From assembly GCA_016342415.1 (NCBI GenBank), contig JAEIOD010000002.1, positions 1 to 64,000 of the forward strand: 64,000 nt of DNA, in the 5' to 3' direction. The translations under genes were made by a program, and so were the position numbers. Below, in pieces: positions 24,998 to 37,068 of this stretch. The notes under the pieces were generated by a model that did not search any database, was not told the DNA's origin, and was given only the letters and a program-made list of their open reading frames with translations. Every line of letters starts with the position of its first letter. Position 1 is the stretch's first letter. The DNA is from Clostridiales bacterium (GTDB taxonomy: Bacteria > Bacillota > Clostridia > Peptostreptococcales > Acidaminobacteraceae).

Positions 24998-25005
24998 GTT
25001 CTCTC

Positions 25006-27138
25006 CTAAGCCTTATGTTCTAAGATCGTAAAATCAATTTCTCTATCTTTGATACTAACTTTTTCGACTTTTACTATTACTTCGTCACCTATATGGTAAG
25101 TTTTTCTCGTATTCTCACCAATATAAATCATTTTAGCTGCATCATAGGTGTAATAGTCATCAGATAAATCGACCAGACGTACAAGCCCTTCTACAGTGTT
25201 TTCCAACTGTATGAACATACCAAACGATGTCAAAGATGAAATGAAACCTTCGAAAGATTCACCAACAAATTGAGACATATATTCAGCCATTTTAAGATCC
25301 ACTGTATCACGTTCGGCTTTCTCAGCAACTCTTTCCTGTTTAGAGGCCTGTTCAGATGCATTTGCCACAATCGCTTCTAAATCTGAAATTCTAGTTTGAT
25401 TGATTCTACCTTTTAAAGATTCCCTTATAATTCTGTGAATCTGTAAATCCGGATATCGTCTAATCGGAGAAGTAAAGTGACAATAATATTCAGCTGCTAA
25501 TCCAAAATGACCTTCATTAAGCGGCGAATATTTCGCTTGTTTTAATGATCGCAACATCATCTTATTGATCAAAGCTTCTTCTTTCTTACCTTCTACTTCT
25601 TTTAAAAGTTTCTGAATCTCTCTTGGATGAAGTTCATCTAAACTGCCCTTGATATTGTACCCAAAATTATGAATAAGTTTATTAAACTCAGCAATTTTTT
25701 CTTCCTTGGGATTTTCATGAACTCTATAAACAAAAGGAATTTCCAGCCAGTACATATACTCTGCAATGGTTTCATTGGCTTTAAGCATAAATTCCTCAAT
25801 GATTTTATTAGAGACTCTTCGTTCTCTGATTTCAATATTTATTACTTTGCCATCATCATCTGTAATCACTTTTGATTCAGGGAAGTTAAAGTCGATCATA
25901 CCACGCATTTCTCTGCTTTTTCTCAGTATAGCAGCCAAATCACGCATATGTATAAAAGTTTCTTTAAGATAATCATACTTTTTAAGATGGTCCTTACCTT
26001 CAGTTTGTTCCTCTAGAATATCTGAAACATCCGTATAAGTCAATCTCTCATCACTGTTGATGATCGACTCATAAATCTGTTGTTTTACCACTTTACCACG
26101 GTCATTGATTTCCATCACAATACTCATTGTCAAACGGTCTTCATGTGGATTCAAACTGCATATGCCATTCGATAACACTTTAGGAAGCATTGGAATAACA
26201 CGGTCAACCAAATAAACAGATGTACTTCTTTTGAGTGCCTCTACATCTAACTTGGAATTTTCTCCAACATAGTGTGAAACGTCTGCAATATGCACTCCCA
26301 ATTCATAATTACCATTTTCCAATTTAGAAATAGAAATCGCATCATCTAAATCTTTTGCATCAGAGCCATCTATCGTTACTGTTAATGTCTTTCTAAAATC
26401 TTTTCTACCTTCAATATCCTCTTCGGAAATATTGACATCGATTCGATCCGCTTGTCTTAACACTTTTTTAGGAAAACTTTCTGGTAGACCATGCATTCTG
26501 ATTATGGATTGAATCTCAGCTTCATTGGTACCTGCTTTACCCAAAATATCAACAATTTTACCTTCAGGATTCCTATTTTGCTCTGAATACTTTGTAATCT
26601 TCACGACTACCTTATCACCTGATTCAGCGCCTTTTGTTTGTTTCTCAGGTATATAGAAATCTCTTGAAATCCTTCTGTCATCAGCCACTACAAAGCCAAA
26701 ACCTTTTGAAGCTTCAAATGTTCCAACCGTTGTATCAAAAGCTCTTTTAATAACGCGTTCAACAACACCTTCACCGCGTCTACCATTCTCAGGATATTTC
26801 GTTAATTTGACAAGTACTGTATCAGAATCCATTGCAGTTGATAATTCAGATGCAGGAATAAAGATATCTTCCGCTCCGGCTTCTTCCATCAAAAGAAATG
26901 CAAAACCTTTTTTAGTCACTTGTATTTTACCTGAAACCAGATTGAATCGCTCTGGGATACCATATTTATCTTTTTTTGTTTTTAAAACTTTTCCATCTGC
27001 TTCTAATTCGTCTAACATCGCGGCAAATTTATCACCGTCAGATTTTTCTAAACCCATGAATCTAAACAGTTCATAGTCAAATATCGGTTTTGTTACATCT
27101 TCTTTTAACACTCTTAATATATCATTTTTAGTTAACAT
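25006..27138 (-). CDS. rnr: Ribonuclease R
   Basis: The 710-aa 3'-5' exoribonuclease has, in order, a winged-helix N-terminus (1-60), two cold-shock domains (65-220), the RNB catalytic domain and a C-terminal S1 domain (about 625-705). The RNB domain has TIDGSDAKDLDDAISISKLE, with the Mg-binding Asp residues, and HFTSPIRRYPDLQIHRII. It degrades structured RNA and assists tmRNA-dependent decay, which fits the smpB-ssrA linkage. Start ATG 27138 follows GAGGAAAAG. Confidence 0.96.
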   Translation of the reverse strand: MLTKNDILRVLKEDVTKPIFDYELFRFMGLEKSDGDKFAAMLDELEADGKVLKTKKDKYGIPERFNLVSGKIQVTKKGFAFLLMEEAGAEDIFIPASELSTAMDSDTVLVKLTKYPENGRRGEGVVERVIKRAFDTTVGTFEASKGFGFVVADDRRISRDFYIPEKQTKGAESGDKVVVKITKYSEQNRNPEGKIVDILGKAGTNEAEIQSIIRMHGLPESFPKKVLRQADRIDVNISEEDIEGRKDFRKTLTVTIDGSDAKDLDDAISISKLENGNYELGVHIADVSHYVGENSKLDVEALKRSTSVYLVDRVIPMLPKVLSNGICSLNPHEDRLTMSIVMEINDRGKVVKQQIYESIINSDERLTYTDVSDILEEQTEGKDHLKKYDYLKETFIHMRDLAAILRKSREMRGMIDFNFPESKVITDDDGKVINIEIRERRVSNKIIEEFMLKANETIAEYMYWLEIPFVYRVHENPKEEKIAEFNKLIHNFGYNIKGSLDELHPREIQKLLKEVEGKKEEALINKMMLRSLKQAKYSPLNEGHFGLAAEYYCHFTSPIRRYPDLQIHRIIRESLKGRINQTRISDLEAIVANASEQASKQERVAEKAERDTVDLKMAEYMSQFVGESFEGFISSLTSFGMFIQLENTVEGLVRLVDLSDDYYTYDAAKMIYIGENTRKTYHIGDEVIVKVEKVSIKDREIDFTILEHKA

Positions 27139-27237
27139 CTTTTCCTCGTTTCTCTACACCCTATTGTATCATGATATTGTTATAATACCCATACCAACGG
27201 TGTTTCAAAATGTTTTATCTATGTAAAATCAAAGAAA

Positions 27238-27259
27238 AAATACCACTTATGTGGTATTT
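27238..27259 (-). terminator. Terminator after the flavoprotein gene
   Basis: AAATACCAC (27238-27246) pairs with GTGGTATTT (27251-27259). On the minus strand it is followed by TTTTTTC. Confidence 0.75.
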
Positions 27260-27267
27260 GTAGAGTC

Positions 27268-27891
27268 TTATCTTATAAAATTTGTAAATACTTTTCTTTG
27301 TTTGTCAGGTGCCTTTAAGTCACTGGTGTTCATTTGAAGCATGTATAAAAAGTTTTCACCTAAAACACGCATTATTTGAACGCCTTCAGCATCTTCTAAT
27401 GCATCACCTGGTTTTGTACCGTGAATGACATGCCAATAGTTTGAAGTTGGCATCATCATCTCAGAATAATTCAGGAAGTTGTTCAGTTGATTAAGTGTCG
27501 GTATCCCACCTGAACGACGCACCGCGACAACAGCTGCACCGACTTTATGTCTTAATAGACTACCATTGTTGCCTGAAACATAAAAAGCTCTATCTAAAAA
27601 AGATTTCATTGTACCCGCGATTGCAGAATAATGTACGGGTGATCCGATTAGAATACCATCAGCTTCTTTCATCTTTTGAATCCATTCATTCACTTCATCA
27701 TCTATTACACATCTTTCATCTCTATTTCTAGCGCATTGGTTACAAGCCAAACACCCTCTGATCAACTGATTACCAACATGTACTATCTCTACTTCTACTC
27801 CTGCTTTTACCATATTTTCAGTGACCAACTCTATGGCTGTGTAAGTATTACCGTTACCTCTTGGACTACCGTTAAATGCAACTACTTTCAT
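27268..27891 (-). CDS. NADPH-dependent FMN reductase / iron-sulfur flavoprotein-like
   Basis: The 207-aa protein has a flavodoxin-like fold: phosphate-binding loop FNGSPRGNGNTYTAIEL and GSPVHYSAIAGTMKSFLDRA. A cysteine cluster CLACNQCARNRDERC (about 47-61) resembles the compact cluster motif of archaeal-type iron-sulfur flavoproteins. It probably transfers electrons or detoxifies oxidants or quinones in the cytoplasm. It is divergent from an HxlR regulator gene that likely controls it. Start ATG 27891 follows GGGAGG. Confidence 0.87.
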   Translation of the reverse strand: MKVVAFNGSPRGNGNTYTAIELVTENMVKAGVEVEIVHVGNQLIRGCLACNQCARNRDERCVIDDEVNEWIQKMKEADGILIGSPVHYSAIAGTMKSFLDRAFYVSGNNGSLLRHKVGAAVVAVRRSGGIPTLNQLNNFLNYSEMMMPTSNYWHVIHGTKPGDALEDAEGVQIMRVLGENFLYMLQMNTSDLKAPDKQRKVFTNFIR

Positions 27892-27912
27892 TGTTACCTC
27901 CCTTTTTTAACT

Positions 27913-27940
27913 ATCATATACTATACTGAAATTAATACAA
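27913..27940 (-). promoter_or_regulatory. Probable promoter of the flavoprotein gene
   Basis: On the minus strand TTGTAT (27940-27935) and TATGAT (27918-27913) are 16 bp apart, upstream of the GGGAGG of the flavoprotein gene. Confidence 0.45.
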
Positions 27941-27981
27941 GTATGCACTTTTTAGTTATATACCTTACCATTTGGTTAGTC

Positions 27982-28010
27982 TTGAAAGAATACTCAAAAG
28001 TTGATAAAAT
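27982..28010 (+). promoter_or_regulatory. Probable promoter of the HxlR regulator gene
   Basis: TTGAAA (27982-27987) and TAAAAT (28005-28010) are separated by 17 bp, 20 bp before the start codon. The segment between this and the divergent promoter (27941-27981) would be the place for an HxlR operator. Confidence 0.6.
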
Positions 28011-28029
28011 AAACTGAAAAGAGGTCATG

Positions 28030-28377
28030 ATGTTAAAATACAATAATAAGGAATTTGTCTGTCATTTAGATTTTGCGATGGAGTTTATCAGAAGCAAGTG
28101 GAAAGCAGTTATCCTATGTCATTTAAGAAAAGGTCCTAAAAGGTTTTTGGAATTACAACGCATCTTACCAGGAATAAGTCATAAGGTTTTAAATGATAAT
28201 CTTAAACAACTGGAGTTAGACGGTATCATTGAAAAAAAGGTATTTCCTGAAGTACCACCGAAAGTAGAATTTTCACTCACCGGAAAAGGGCTTGAACTGG
28301 TCCCTGTTTTAGATACTTTAGAAGCATGGGGTAAAAAATATTATGCAAAACAAAAAAAAGCTACCTCAGTGAGGTAG
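28030..28377 (+). CDS. HxlR-family transcriptional regulator
   Basis: The 115-aa winged-helix protein has the HxlR layout: N-terminal FVCHLDFAMEFIRSKWKAVI (normally CP..xTL..I.GKW) then RFLELQRILPGISHKVLNDN as the recognition helix and an EIFPEVPPKVEFSLT-like wing (VFPEVPPKVEFSLT here). The single Cys near the N-terminus could sense oxidants or electrophiles (inference from family). The second of two adjacent ATGs (28030) is better spaced from the GAGG site. It is divergent from the flavoprotein gene it probably regulates. Confidence 0.9.
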   Translation: MLKYNNKEFVCHLDFAMEFIRSKWKAVILCHLRKGPKRFLELQRILPGISHKVLNDNLKQLELDGIIEKKVFPEVPPKVEFSLTGKGLELVPVLDTLEAWGKKYYAKQKKATSVR

Positions 28378-28380
28378 CTT
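28358..28380. terminator. Bidirectional terminator between hxlR-type gene and hppA
   Basis: AAGCTACCTCA pairs with TGAGGTAGCTT, flanked by eight A on the left and TTTTTT on the right. It serves both convergent genes. Confidence 0.9.
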
Positions 28381-28388
28381 GACTTTTT

Positions 28389-30386
28389 TTAGAATAAACC
28401 GCTTAGTAAACCTGAACCTAATACTTCAGCAAATACTAATGAAACGATTGTCATTAACTTGATTAAGATGTTAATTGATGGACCAGAAGTATCCTTGAAC
28501 GGATCGCCAACAGTATCTCCAGTAACTGCTGCAGCATGTGCATCAGAACCCTTTCCACCATAGTGACCTTCTTCAATATATTTCTTAGCATTATCCCATG
28601 CTCCACCAGCGTTTGACATAAAGATAGCCATAACAACACCAGAAACCAATGCACCAGCTAACATACCACCCAATGCTTCAGGACCAAATACAAAGCCCAT
28701 TGCAAGCGGAGATAATACAGCCATAACACCCGGTAAAATCATTTCTTTTAATGCTGCAGCAGTTGAGATATCAACACACTTCTCATACTCAGGAACAGCA
28801 GTACCTTCCATGATACCTGGAATTTCTCTAAATTGTCTTCTAACTTCATCAATCATTGCGCCTGCAGCTTTACCAACTGATTCCATTGTCATAGCAGAGA
28901 ACAAGAATGGTAACATACCACCAACAAACATACCAACAATTACCAATGGATTCAAGATATTAATACCATCCAATCCAGCAGCTTGCGAGAATGCAGCAAA
29001 TAATGCTAATGAAGTAAGTGCAGCAGACCCGATAGCAAAACCTTTACCAATTGCGGCAGTAGTATTACCAACAGCATCTAATTTATCTGTAATCCCTCTA
29101 ACTTCTTTAGGTAACTCACACATTTCTGCAATACCACCAGCATTATCAGCAATTGGGCCATAAGCATCAACTGCGATTGTAATACCAGCTGTAGATAACA
29201 TACCTACTGCAGCAAGTGCAATACCATATAATCCAAAGAACTTGTAAGCTACTAAAGTTGCAGCACCAATTAATAATATAGGAGCAGCTGTAGAGAACAT
29301 ACCTACTGCTAAACCAGAAATAATTGTTGTTGCAGGACCTGTTTCAGACTGCTTTGCAATTTTCTTAACATGTCTGTATTCTTCAGATGTATAAACTTCA
29401 GTTACTTGACCAATTAAAATACCAGCCAATAAACCAGCAACAACAGCATAAGCCGCATCAAAACCACCAAAGAAGAAATTACTGAAGTAGAATGCTACGA
29501 TTATACTTAATACACCTGAAACATAAGTACTCATTTTTAATGCTTTATGAGGATCTGAATTGTCTTTTCCTTTAACAAAGAAAGTACCAATAATTGATGC
29601 AATAATACCAAATGCTGCTAATACTAGTGGAAATAATACACCACTGTCTCCTTTAGCAGTAAGGCCTAAAGTGATTGCTGCAATAATTGAACCTACATAT
29701 GATTCGAATAAGTCAGCACCCATACCAGCTACATCACCAACATTGTCTCCAACGTTGTCTGCGATTGTTGCAGGATTTCTAGGATCATCTTCTGGAATAC
29801 CCGCTTCAACTTTACCAACTAAGTCAGCACCAACATCTGCTGCTTTAGTATAAATACCACCACCAACTCTTGCAAATAATGCAATTGATGAAGCACCTAA
29901 ACCGAAACCAGTTAAAATTTCAGTATCTTTAAATACTAAGTAAACGATACTCACGCCGATGATACCAAGACCAACAACACACATACCCATTACCGCACCA
30001 CCAGAGAAAGCTACTGATAACGCTTTGTTCATACCGCCTTTCATAGCAGCATTAGCTGTTCGTACATTAGCTTTTGTTGCAACTCTCATACCGATAAATC
30101 CGGCTAAAGTTGAGAATAATGCTCCAAATACAAATGCAACCATAGTCTGGACATTCAAGCCAACACTTATTACAACTGCTAATAATACTACAAATACAAC
30201 CAGCGCCTTATACTCTCTTATTAAGAAAGCCATAGCACCCTTCTGAATGTAAGTTGAAATCTCTTTCATTCGTGCTGTACCTACATCTACTGTATTTATT
30301 TTAGATATAACTAAATACAGAGCAAATAGTAGCGCTAGCACCCCGACACTAGCTGCGATTAATGGAAATACTTCTAATTCAAACAT
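28389..30386 (-). CDS. hppA: Membrane-bound ion-translocating pyrophosphatase, K+-dependent type
   Basis: The 665-aa, roughly 16-helix enzyme hydrolyses pyrophosphate and pumps Na+ or H+ outward. Catalytic loops visible are [20 protein letters not shown] (DxxxxxxxKxE), [20 protein letters not shown] and the C-terminal [15 protein letters not shown]. The segment [10 protein letters not shown] has Ala at the position that is Lys in K+-independent enzymes, so K+ dependence is expected; Na+ transport is common in that class. In amino-acid fermenters it recovers energy from pyrophosphate. Start ATG 30386 follows GGGGGA. secG precedes it by 37 bp on the same strand. Confidence 0.95.
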   Translation of the reverse strand: MFELEVFPLIAASVGVLALLFALYLVISKINTVDVGTARMKEISTYIQKGAMAFLIREYKALVVFVVLLAVVISVGLNVQTMVAFVFGALFSTLAGFIGMRVATKANVRTANAAMKGGMNKALSVAFSGGAVMGMCVVGLGIIGVSIVYLVFKDTEILTGFGLGASSIALFARVGGGIYTKAADVGADLVGKVEAGIPEDDPRNPATIADNVGDNVGDVAGMGADLFESYVGSIIAAITLGLTAKGDSGVLFPLVLAAFGIIASIIGTFFVKGKDNSDPHKALKMSTYVSGVLSIIVAFYFSNFFFGGFDAAYAVVAGLLAGILIGQVTEVYTSEEYRHVKKIAKQSETGPATTIISGLAVGMFSTAAPILLIGAATLVAYKFFGLYGIALAAVGMLSTAGITIAVDAYGPIADNAGGIAEMCELPKEVRGITDKLDAVGNTTAAIGKGFAIGSAALTSLALFAAFSQAAGLDGINILNPLVIVGMFVGGMLPFLFSAMTMESVGKAAGAMIDEVRRQFREIPGIMEGTAVPEYEKCVDISTAAALKEMILPGVMAVLSPLAMGFVFGPEALGGMLAGALVSGVVMAIFMSNAGGAWDNAKKYIEEGHYGGKGSDAHAAAVTGDTVGDPFKDTSGPSINILIKLMTIVSLVFAEVLGSGLLSGLF

Positions 30387-30423
30387 CGACTGTCCCCCTA
30401 ATTACTAAACTTTCAATAAAAAA

Positions 30424-30654
30424 TTACACAAATATATATGCTAAAACTGAACAAATCAAAAATGCGATTGCTGCTACTTTAGTCATTTTGTCTAATACTT
30501 TTTCCCAACCTTTGGCTTCGTTCTTACCAAAAATTTGTTCTGCTCCACCACCAATAGCTCCTGACACACCAGCTGATTTACCTGATTGCATTAGGATACT
30601 AAAGATAAGTGTTAAACTTGAAAGTGCAAAGATAATTTTAATTACCACGTCCAT
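30424..30654 (-). CDS. secG: Preprotein translocase subunit SecG
   Basis: The 76-aa protein has two membrane helices (about 3-20 and 55-75) linked by the conserved loop LMQSGKSAGVSGAIGGGAEQ and IFGKNEAKGWE, diagnostic of SecG. It assists SecYE in protein export. The usual secG-rnr-smpB-ssrA linkage is kept in order but interrupted by hppA and the flavoprotein/HxlR pair. Start ATG 30654 follows AAGGAGG. Confidence 0.95.
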   Translation of the reverse strand: MDVVIKIIFALSSLTLIFSILMQSGKSAGVSGAIGGGAEQIFGKNEAKGWEKVLDKMTKVAAIAFLICSVLAYIFV

Positions 30655-30756
30655 TGCAGTACCTCCTTATCATATTTTTTTCTATACAACGGTGAGATTT
30701 TCTTCAAAATAAAAAAATGGCACCACAAAATAGCCTCCGTCGTATTTAACATAAAC

Positions 30757-30785
30757 ATTTTATCACAAGGGTTTATTAAAAGCAA
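30757..30785 (-). promoter_or_regulatory. Probable sigma-A promoter of secG
   Basis: On the minus strand TTGCTT (30785-30780) and TAAAAT (30762-30757) have an ideal 17-bp spacer. The remaining intergenic DNA between secG and eno holds only the eno terminator and AT-rich sequence. Confidence 0.6.
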
Positions 30786-30930
30786 TATAAAATACACACT
30801 CTAACAAATGAATGTTAAATAGTTATAAACGCTCTAAAACCTGATTTTTCAATCATTTCAATATAAATTGTTTAGTAATTGAGGATTATTATCGTACTAG
30901 GACAGTGTTTGAATTATTTAGTTTTAAAAA

Positions 30931-30959
30931 ACCCAGTCAACTCAGCGAGTTGACTGGGT
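30931..30959 (-). terminator. Terminator of the glycolytic operon after eno
   Basis: ACCCAGTCAACT (30931-30942) pairs with AGTTGACTGGGT (30948-30959). Followed on the minus strand by TTTTTTAAAAC, 7 bp beyond the eno stop. Confidence 0.9.
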
Positions 30960-30966
30960 CAATAAA

Positions 30967-32295
<1,329 letters not shown>

Positions 32296-32298
32296 TTA

Positions 32299-33810
32299 TT
32301 ATTTTAATAGTGATTTTCCGGTCATTTCTTCTGGCACTTTCATATCTAGAAGTCCTAGAAGCGTTGGCGCTAAATCACATAATTTCCCGTCCTCTTTTAA
32401 CTCATACTCTGTACCAATCATTAGAAGTGGTACATCAAAAGTTGTATGAGCAGTTTGTGCATTGCCTGTTTCCATATTCTTCATTTCTTCAGCATTACCA
32501 TGATCAGCAGTGATTAATAGACTTCCACCTTTAGATAATACTTTGTCAACGATTCTACCCAAACAAGCATCAATTGTTTCCACAGCCTTAATAGCTGCGC
32601 TTAAGACACCTGTATGACCAACCATATCTGGATTAGCGTAGTTTAGAACGATTACATCATGTAAATCCTTATCTATTTCAGCTTCTAGAGCATCTGTCAC
32701 TTCATATGCTGACATTTCAGGTTTTAAATCATATGTTGCAACATCCGGTGAATTAACAAGTACTCTTGATTCTCCAACTTCCGGTTCTTCACTACCGCCA
32801 TTAAAGAAGAATGTTACATGTGCATATTTTTCCGTTTCGGCAATTCTAAGTTGCGTCTTACCTTCTTTAGATAAATATTCACCAAGTGTATTTGTAAGCA
32901 ACTCCGGTTTGAAAGCAACTGAAACATTTTCAATGGTCTTATCATATTCCGTCATGCACACATAAGTGACATCTTTTTTATCTCGATCAAAATCAGAAAA
33001 TTCTACATCTACAAAAGCTCTTGTAATTTCTCTTGCTCTATCAGGTCTGAAGTTGAAGAATATAATTGAGTCATGATCTTTAACAGTTGCATTTTCATTG
33101 ATAATTGTTGGTAGAACAAACTCATCGTTTACATCAATAGCATACGAGGCTTCAATTGCAGCAACAGCACTGTCAGCTTTAACGCCATTTCCATGTACCA
33201 AGTTGTTGTATGCTTTTTCAACTCTTTCCCAACGGTTATCTCTATCCATTGCATAGTAACGACCACTAATTGTAGCAATCTCACCAATGTTTTCTCTAGA
33301 CATATAGTCTTCAAATTCTTTAATGAACTCAACAGCACTTTGTGGCGCTGTATCACGACCATCTAGAAATGCATGAACATAAACTTTTTTAATATTTTCT
33401 TTTTTTGCTAATTGAAGTAATCCTTTAATATGGTCTGTGTGACTGTGAACACCACCTGGTGAAAAAAGTCCCATAAAATGTAAAGCAGAATCATGTTCTC
33501 TTACATTTTTTATTGCATCTTGCATGGCTTCATTGGTGAAAAAATCACCATCTTTTATTGCTTTTGTGATTCTAGTAAGTGCTTGATAAACAACTCGACC
33601 TGCACCGATATTTAAATGTCCTACTTCAGAATTACCCATTTGTCCCTCAGGTAAACCAACTGCTAAACCACTTGTATGTAATTTAGTATTCGGATATTTT
33701 TCTAAATAGCTATCCATGTTTGGTGTTTCAGCCAAATGAATTGCATTGAAATCATATGGTTTATTACACCCCCAACCATCAAGGATAACTAAAGCTACTG
33801 GCTTTTTCAT
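32299..33810 (-). CDS. gpmI: 2,3-bisphosphoglycerate-independent phosphoglycerate mutase
   Basis: The 503-aa Mn-dependent enzyme isomerises 3- and 2-phosphoglycerate. LVILDGWG carries the first metal-binding Asp, EGQMGNSEVGHLNIGAGR the catalytic Ser, and FLDGRDTAP, NFRPDRAREI and ITADHGNAEEM further metal and substrate ligands. It is full length and lies 10 bp after tpiA. Start ATG 33810 follows AAGGAG. Confidence 0.98.
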   Translation of the reverse strand: MKKPVALVILDGWGCNKPYDFNAIHLAETPNMDSYLEKYPNTKLHTSGLAVGLPEGQMGNSEVGHLNIGAGRVVYQALTRITKAIKDGDFFTNEAMQDAIKNVREHDSALHFMGLFSPGGVHSHTDHIKGLLQLAKKENIKKVYVHAFLDGRDTAPQSAVEFIKEFEDYMSRENIGEIATISGRYYAMDRDNRWERVEKAYNNLVHGNGVKADSAVAAIEASYAIDVNDEFVLPTIINENATVKDHDSIIFFNFRPDRAREITRAFVDVEFSDFDRDKKDVTYVCMTEYDKTIENVSVAFKPELLTNTLGEYLSKEGKTQLRIAETEKYAHVTFFFNGGSEEPEVGESRVLVNSPDVATYDLKPEMSAYEVTDALEAEIDKDLHDVIVLNYANPDMVGHTGVLSAAIKAVETIDACLGRIVDKVLSKGGSLLITADHGNAEEMKNMETGNAQTAHTTFDVPLLMIGTEYELKEDGKLCDLAPTLLGLLDMKVPEEMTGKSLLK

Positions 33811-33820
33811 ATAAGTCTCC

Positions 33821-34567
33821 TTAAAAGTTAACTAACTCCATAAAACTATCTGCTTTAAGAGCAGCTCCACCAACCAAAGCACCATCGATATCTGTTTGAT
33901 TCATGATTTCTTCAACGTTAGCAGGTTTAACAGATCCACCATATTGGATTTGAATTGATTCAGATACTTCTTCAGTATATAATTCTTTAATAAGCGTTCT
34001 AATGAAAGCTACTGCATCATTTGCTTGCTCACTTGTAGCTGTAACACCTGTTCCAATTGCCCAGATTGGCTCATAAGCAATAACCATATTAGGAATGTTG
34101 GCAGCAGTTACATCTTTAAGACCAGCAAAGATTTGAGTTTTAATAACCTCTTCCATCTTGCCTGATTCTCTTTCCTCAAGAGTTTCACCACAACACATGA
34201 TTGGTGTGATTTCTACTTCTAAAGCTTTTAAAACTTTCTTATTAACAGTTTCATCAGTTTCTGCAAAGTATTGTCTTCTCTCAGAATGACCAATGATTAC
34301 GTAATCTACATCGATTTCTTTTAACATCGCAGGAGCAATTTCACCAGTGAAAGCACCTGATTCTTCGAAGTGCATGTTTTGAGCCCCAATTTTAACATTA
34401 GATCCCTTAGCAGCTTCTTTCATATCTTTTAACATTGTAGCAGGTGCACATAATACAACTTCTACTTCCGTATTTTCAACTTGACCTTTTATTTCATTTA
34501 CAAACTCAACCGCTTCTTTGATTGTTTTGTTCATTTTCCAGTTTCCAGCAATAATTGGTTTTCTCAT
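33821..34567 (-). CDS. tpiA: Triosephosphate isomerase
   Basis: The 248-aa TIM barrel has GNWKMNK with the catalytic Lys, [11 protein letters not shown] with the catalytic His, [15 protein letters not shown] with the catalytic Glu and flexible loop, and the phosphate-binding [10 protein letters not shown] and [10 protein letters not shown]. It is 9 bp downstream of pgk in the glycolytic operon. Start ATG 34567 follows GGAGG. Confidence 0.98.
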   Translation of the reverse strand: MRKPIIAGNWKMNKTIKEAVEFVNEIKGQVENTEVEVVLCAPATMLKDMKEAAKGSNVKIGAQNMHFEESGAFTGEIAPAMLKEIDVDYVIIGHSERRQYFAETDETVNKKVLKALEVEITPIMCCGETLEERESGKMEEVIKTQIFAGLKDVTAANIPNMVIAYEPIWAIGTGVTATSEQANDAVAFIRTLIKELYTEEVSESIQIQYGGSVKPANVEEIMNQTDIDGALVGGAALKADSFMELVNF

Positions 34568-34576
34568 GATAGCCTC

Positions 34577-35764
34577 CTATTTATTATCGATTGACTCGAT
34601 ACCAGGTAATATTTTACCTTCTAAGTATTCTAGTGATGCACCACCACCAGTTGAAATATGTGTGAATTTTTCTGCAAATCCTAATTGAATTGCAGCAGCA
34701 GCGGAATCACCACCACCAATAATAGTTGTTGCTTGCTCTAAGTTAGCAAGAGTCTTGCAAACACCGATTGTTCCACCTGCGAAGTTAGACATTTCGAATA
34801 CGCCCATCGGACCATTCCATACAACTGTTTTAGCACCATCCAACATAGAAGTGAATAATTTAACCGTATCAGCACCAACATCTAATCCCATTTCATCAGC
34901 AGGGATTTCGTCTACAGATACTGTAGAAAAAGGCGCATCATTTGAAAATTCTTTAGAGATAATCGTATCAGTAGGTAAAACAAGCTCTACTCCATTAGCA
35001 GCAGCTTTTGCAAGTAATTCTTTTGCAAGTTCTACTTTATCTTCTTCTAACAGAGATTTACCGATTTCTTTACCTTGGGCTTTTAAGAAAGTGAACATCA
35101 TACCGCCACCGATTAGAATCTTATCCGCCTTTTCAATTAAGTTATTAATAACACCGATCTTATCTGAAACTTTCGCACCACCCAAAATGGCAATTAATGG
35201 TCTCTCCGGAGCATCTACAACACCACCGATAAAATCTATTTCCTTTTGCATTAAGAATCCTGCTACCGCACCTAAGTGAGAAGCAATACCTTTATTAGAA
35301 GCATGTGCTCTATGAGCTGTACCAAATGCATCATTTACAAACACATCTCCAAGCGATGCCCAGTACTTACCTAATTCTGGATCGTTTTTAGTTTCACCAG
35401 CTTCGAATCTTGTATTTTCAAATAACATGATTTCAGAATCATTTAAAGCGTTAACTGCATTTTCCAATGCTTCGCCTCTTGTTTCTGGAACAAACGTTAC
35501 ATCCTGACCTAATAATTCGGCTAATCTATCAGCTACAGGCTTTAATGTTTTTGTCTTCTTGTCCTCTTCTGTTTTTACTTTTCCTAAATGAGAAAATGCT
35601 ACTACTTTGCCACCTTGATCTAGTATGTACTTAATAGTCGGAAGTGCTGCAACGATTCTATTATCGTCAGTAATCACACCATCTTTCATTGGAACATTGA
35701 AGTCAACTCTAATTAAAACTTTCTTGCCTTTCAGTTCTATATCTTTTACATTTTTTTTAGCCAT
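34577..35764 (-). CDS. pgk: Phosphoglycerate kinase
   Basis: The 395-aa two-domain enzyme makes ATP from 1,3-bisphosphoglycerate. N-terminal [16 protein letters not shown], substrate-binding [13 protein letters not shown] and [11 protein letters not shown], hinge-region [14 protein letters not shown], and C-terminal nucleotide-binding [11 protein letters not shown] and IGGGDSAAA are all present. It is the first gene of pgk-tpiA-gpmI-eno. Its start codon follows AGGAGGATC. Confidence 0.98.
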   Translation of the reverse strand: MAKKNVKDIELKGKKVLIRVDFNVPMKDGVITDDNRIVAALPTIKYILDQGGKVVAFSHLGKVKTEEDKKTKTLKPVADRLAELLGQDVTFVPETRGEALENAVNALNDSEIMLFENTRFEAGETKNDPELGKYWASLGDVFVNDAFGTAHRAHASNKGIASHLGAVAGFLMQKEIDFIGGVVDAPERPLIAILGGAKVSDKIGVINNLIEKADKILIGGGMMFTFLKAQGKEIGKSLLEEDKVELAKELLAKAAANGVELVLPTDTIISKEFSNDAPFSTVSVDEIPADEMGLDVGADTVKLFTSMLDGAKTVVWNGPMGVFEMSNFAGGTIGVCKTLANLEQATTIIGGGDSAAAAIQLGFAEKFTHISTGGGASLEYLEGKILPGIESIDNK

Positions 35765-36043
35765 AAGAACTTGATCCTCCTATCGTATATAATTCTTATT
35801 GATACTCAAAAGTTAATAATTAAGACAATGACAACAAATTAATTACAATTGGGGGAAAGTAATTAGTCTAACTCAAAGCTTAATTATTAAGTTCTGACCA
35901 TCAGTTATTCTTTGAAACACTTCAGATCATAAAAGAAAACACACAGTGTTTCTTTAAAATGAGTATATAATTTGGGGAATAAATTATAAACATCAGAACA
36001 AACGTCATAGCGGTAAAACCGCTATGACACTTATTTTAATTTC
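35765..36043. other. Intergenic region between gap and pgk
   Basis: The 279-bp gap separates gap from pgk. It holds a terminator-like hairpin right after gap, a small dyad AGAAACACTGTGTGTTTTCT (35936-35955, roughly symmetrical) and AT-rich sequence where a separate pgk promoter is expected. I could not settle on a specific -35/-10 pair. No small gene was seen. Confidence 0.5.
36004..36028 (-). terminator. Terminator-like hairpin after gap
   Basis: GTCATAGCGGT (36004-36014) pairs with ACCGCTATGAC (36018-36028), 15 bp beyond the gap stop. Only a short T-rich tail follows on the minus strand, so partial read-through into pgk is likely. Confidence 0.65.
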
Positions 36044-37048
36044 TTATTTGTTGAATGAAGCCATTTTCTTAGCTAATCTTACCATTTGAGCAGTGTAAGA
36101 CATTTCGTTGTCATACCACATAACAACTTTAACCATTTGCTTGCCATCTACTTCTAACACTGTAGTACAACCAGCATCAAATAATGTACCAAACTCAATA
36201 CCGATAACATCTGTAGAAACGATTGGATCTTCAGTATAACCTAAAGTCTCGTTTGAAGCAGCTTTCATAGCAGCGTTGATTTCTTCAACAGTTACTTCTT
36301 TACCTAACTCAACAGTTAAATCCACTAGTGAACCAGTGATAGTAGGAACTCTCATAGCACCACCGTCTAATTTACCTTTTAATTGTGGTAATACAAGACC
36401 AACAGCAACAGCAGCACCAGTAGTTGTAGGTACGATATTAGCAGCAGCAGCTCTACCTCTTCTTAAATCAGAGTGAGGACCATCAAGTGTAACTTGATCA
36501 TTTGTGTATGCATGGATAGTAGTCATTAAACCTTTAACTAATCCGAACTCTTTGTCTAAAACTTGCGCAATTGGAGCTAAACAGTTAGTCGTACAAGAAG
36601 CACCTGAAAGAACTGTCTCAGTACCATCTAATATATCATCATTTACATTGTAAACAATTGTCTTCATGTCACCTTTAGCAGGAGCAGAAATTAATACTCT
36701 TTTAGCACCAGCAGTTATGTGTTTCTCAGCTGCTTCTTTAGTTCTGAAGAAACCAGTTGACTCGATTACAACATCTACGTTTAATTCGCCCCATGGCAAT
36801 GCTTCAGGATCTCTCTCTGAGTAGATCTTGATTTCTTTTCCATCTACAGTAATTGAATCTTCACCAGCTGTGATTGAATCAGACTTGTATCTACCTTGTG
36901 CTGAGTCATACTTTAATAAGTTAGCTAATGCTTTAGCACTTGTTAAGTCGTTTAATGCAACAATCTCAAACTCAGGACTATCAAACATTAATCTAAATGC
37001 CAATCTACCTATTCTACCAAACCCGTTAATCGCTACTCTTGTTTTCAT
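36044..37048 (-). CDS. gap: Glyceraldehyde-3-phosphate dehydrogenase, type I
   Basis: The 334-aa NAD-dependent enzyme has the Rossmann motif [13 protein letters not shown], the catalytic Cys in [12 protein letters not shown], the [24 protein letters not shown] region and the [14 protein letters not shown]-terminus. It converts glyceraldehyde-3-phosphate to 1,3-bisphosphoglycerate. It lies 20 bp after cggR, which presumably controls it. Start ATG 37048 follows GGAGG. Confidence 0.98.
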   Translation of the reverse strand: MKTRVAINGFGRIGRLAFRLMFDSPEFEIVALNDLTSAKALANLLKYDSAQGRYKSDSITAGEDSITVDGKEIKIYSERDPEALPWGELNVDVVIESTGFFRTKEAAEKHITAGAKRVLISAPAKGDMKTIVYNVNDDILDGTETVLSGASCTTNCLAPIAQVLDKEFGLVKGLMTTIHAYTNDQVTLDGPHSDLRRGRAAAANIVPTTTGAAVAVGLVLPQLKGKLDGGAMRVPTITGSLVDLTVELGKEVTVEEINAAMKAASNETLGYTEDPIVSTDVIGIEFGTLFDAGCTTVLEVDGKQMVKVVMWYDNEMSYTAQMVRLAKKMASFNK

Positions 37049-37068
37049 AATTCTCCTCCATTTTACAA

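Noticed and set aside
28810..29163. Long plus-strand open frames opposite hppA, eno, pgk and grdC
   Set aside because: They are antisense shadows produced by the codon bias of highly expressed genes and have no ribosome-binding sites or protein-like composition.
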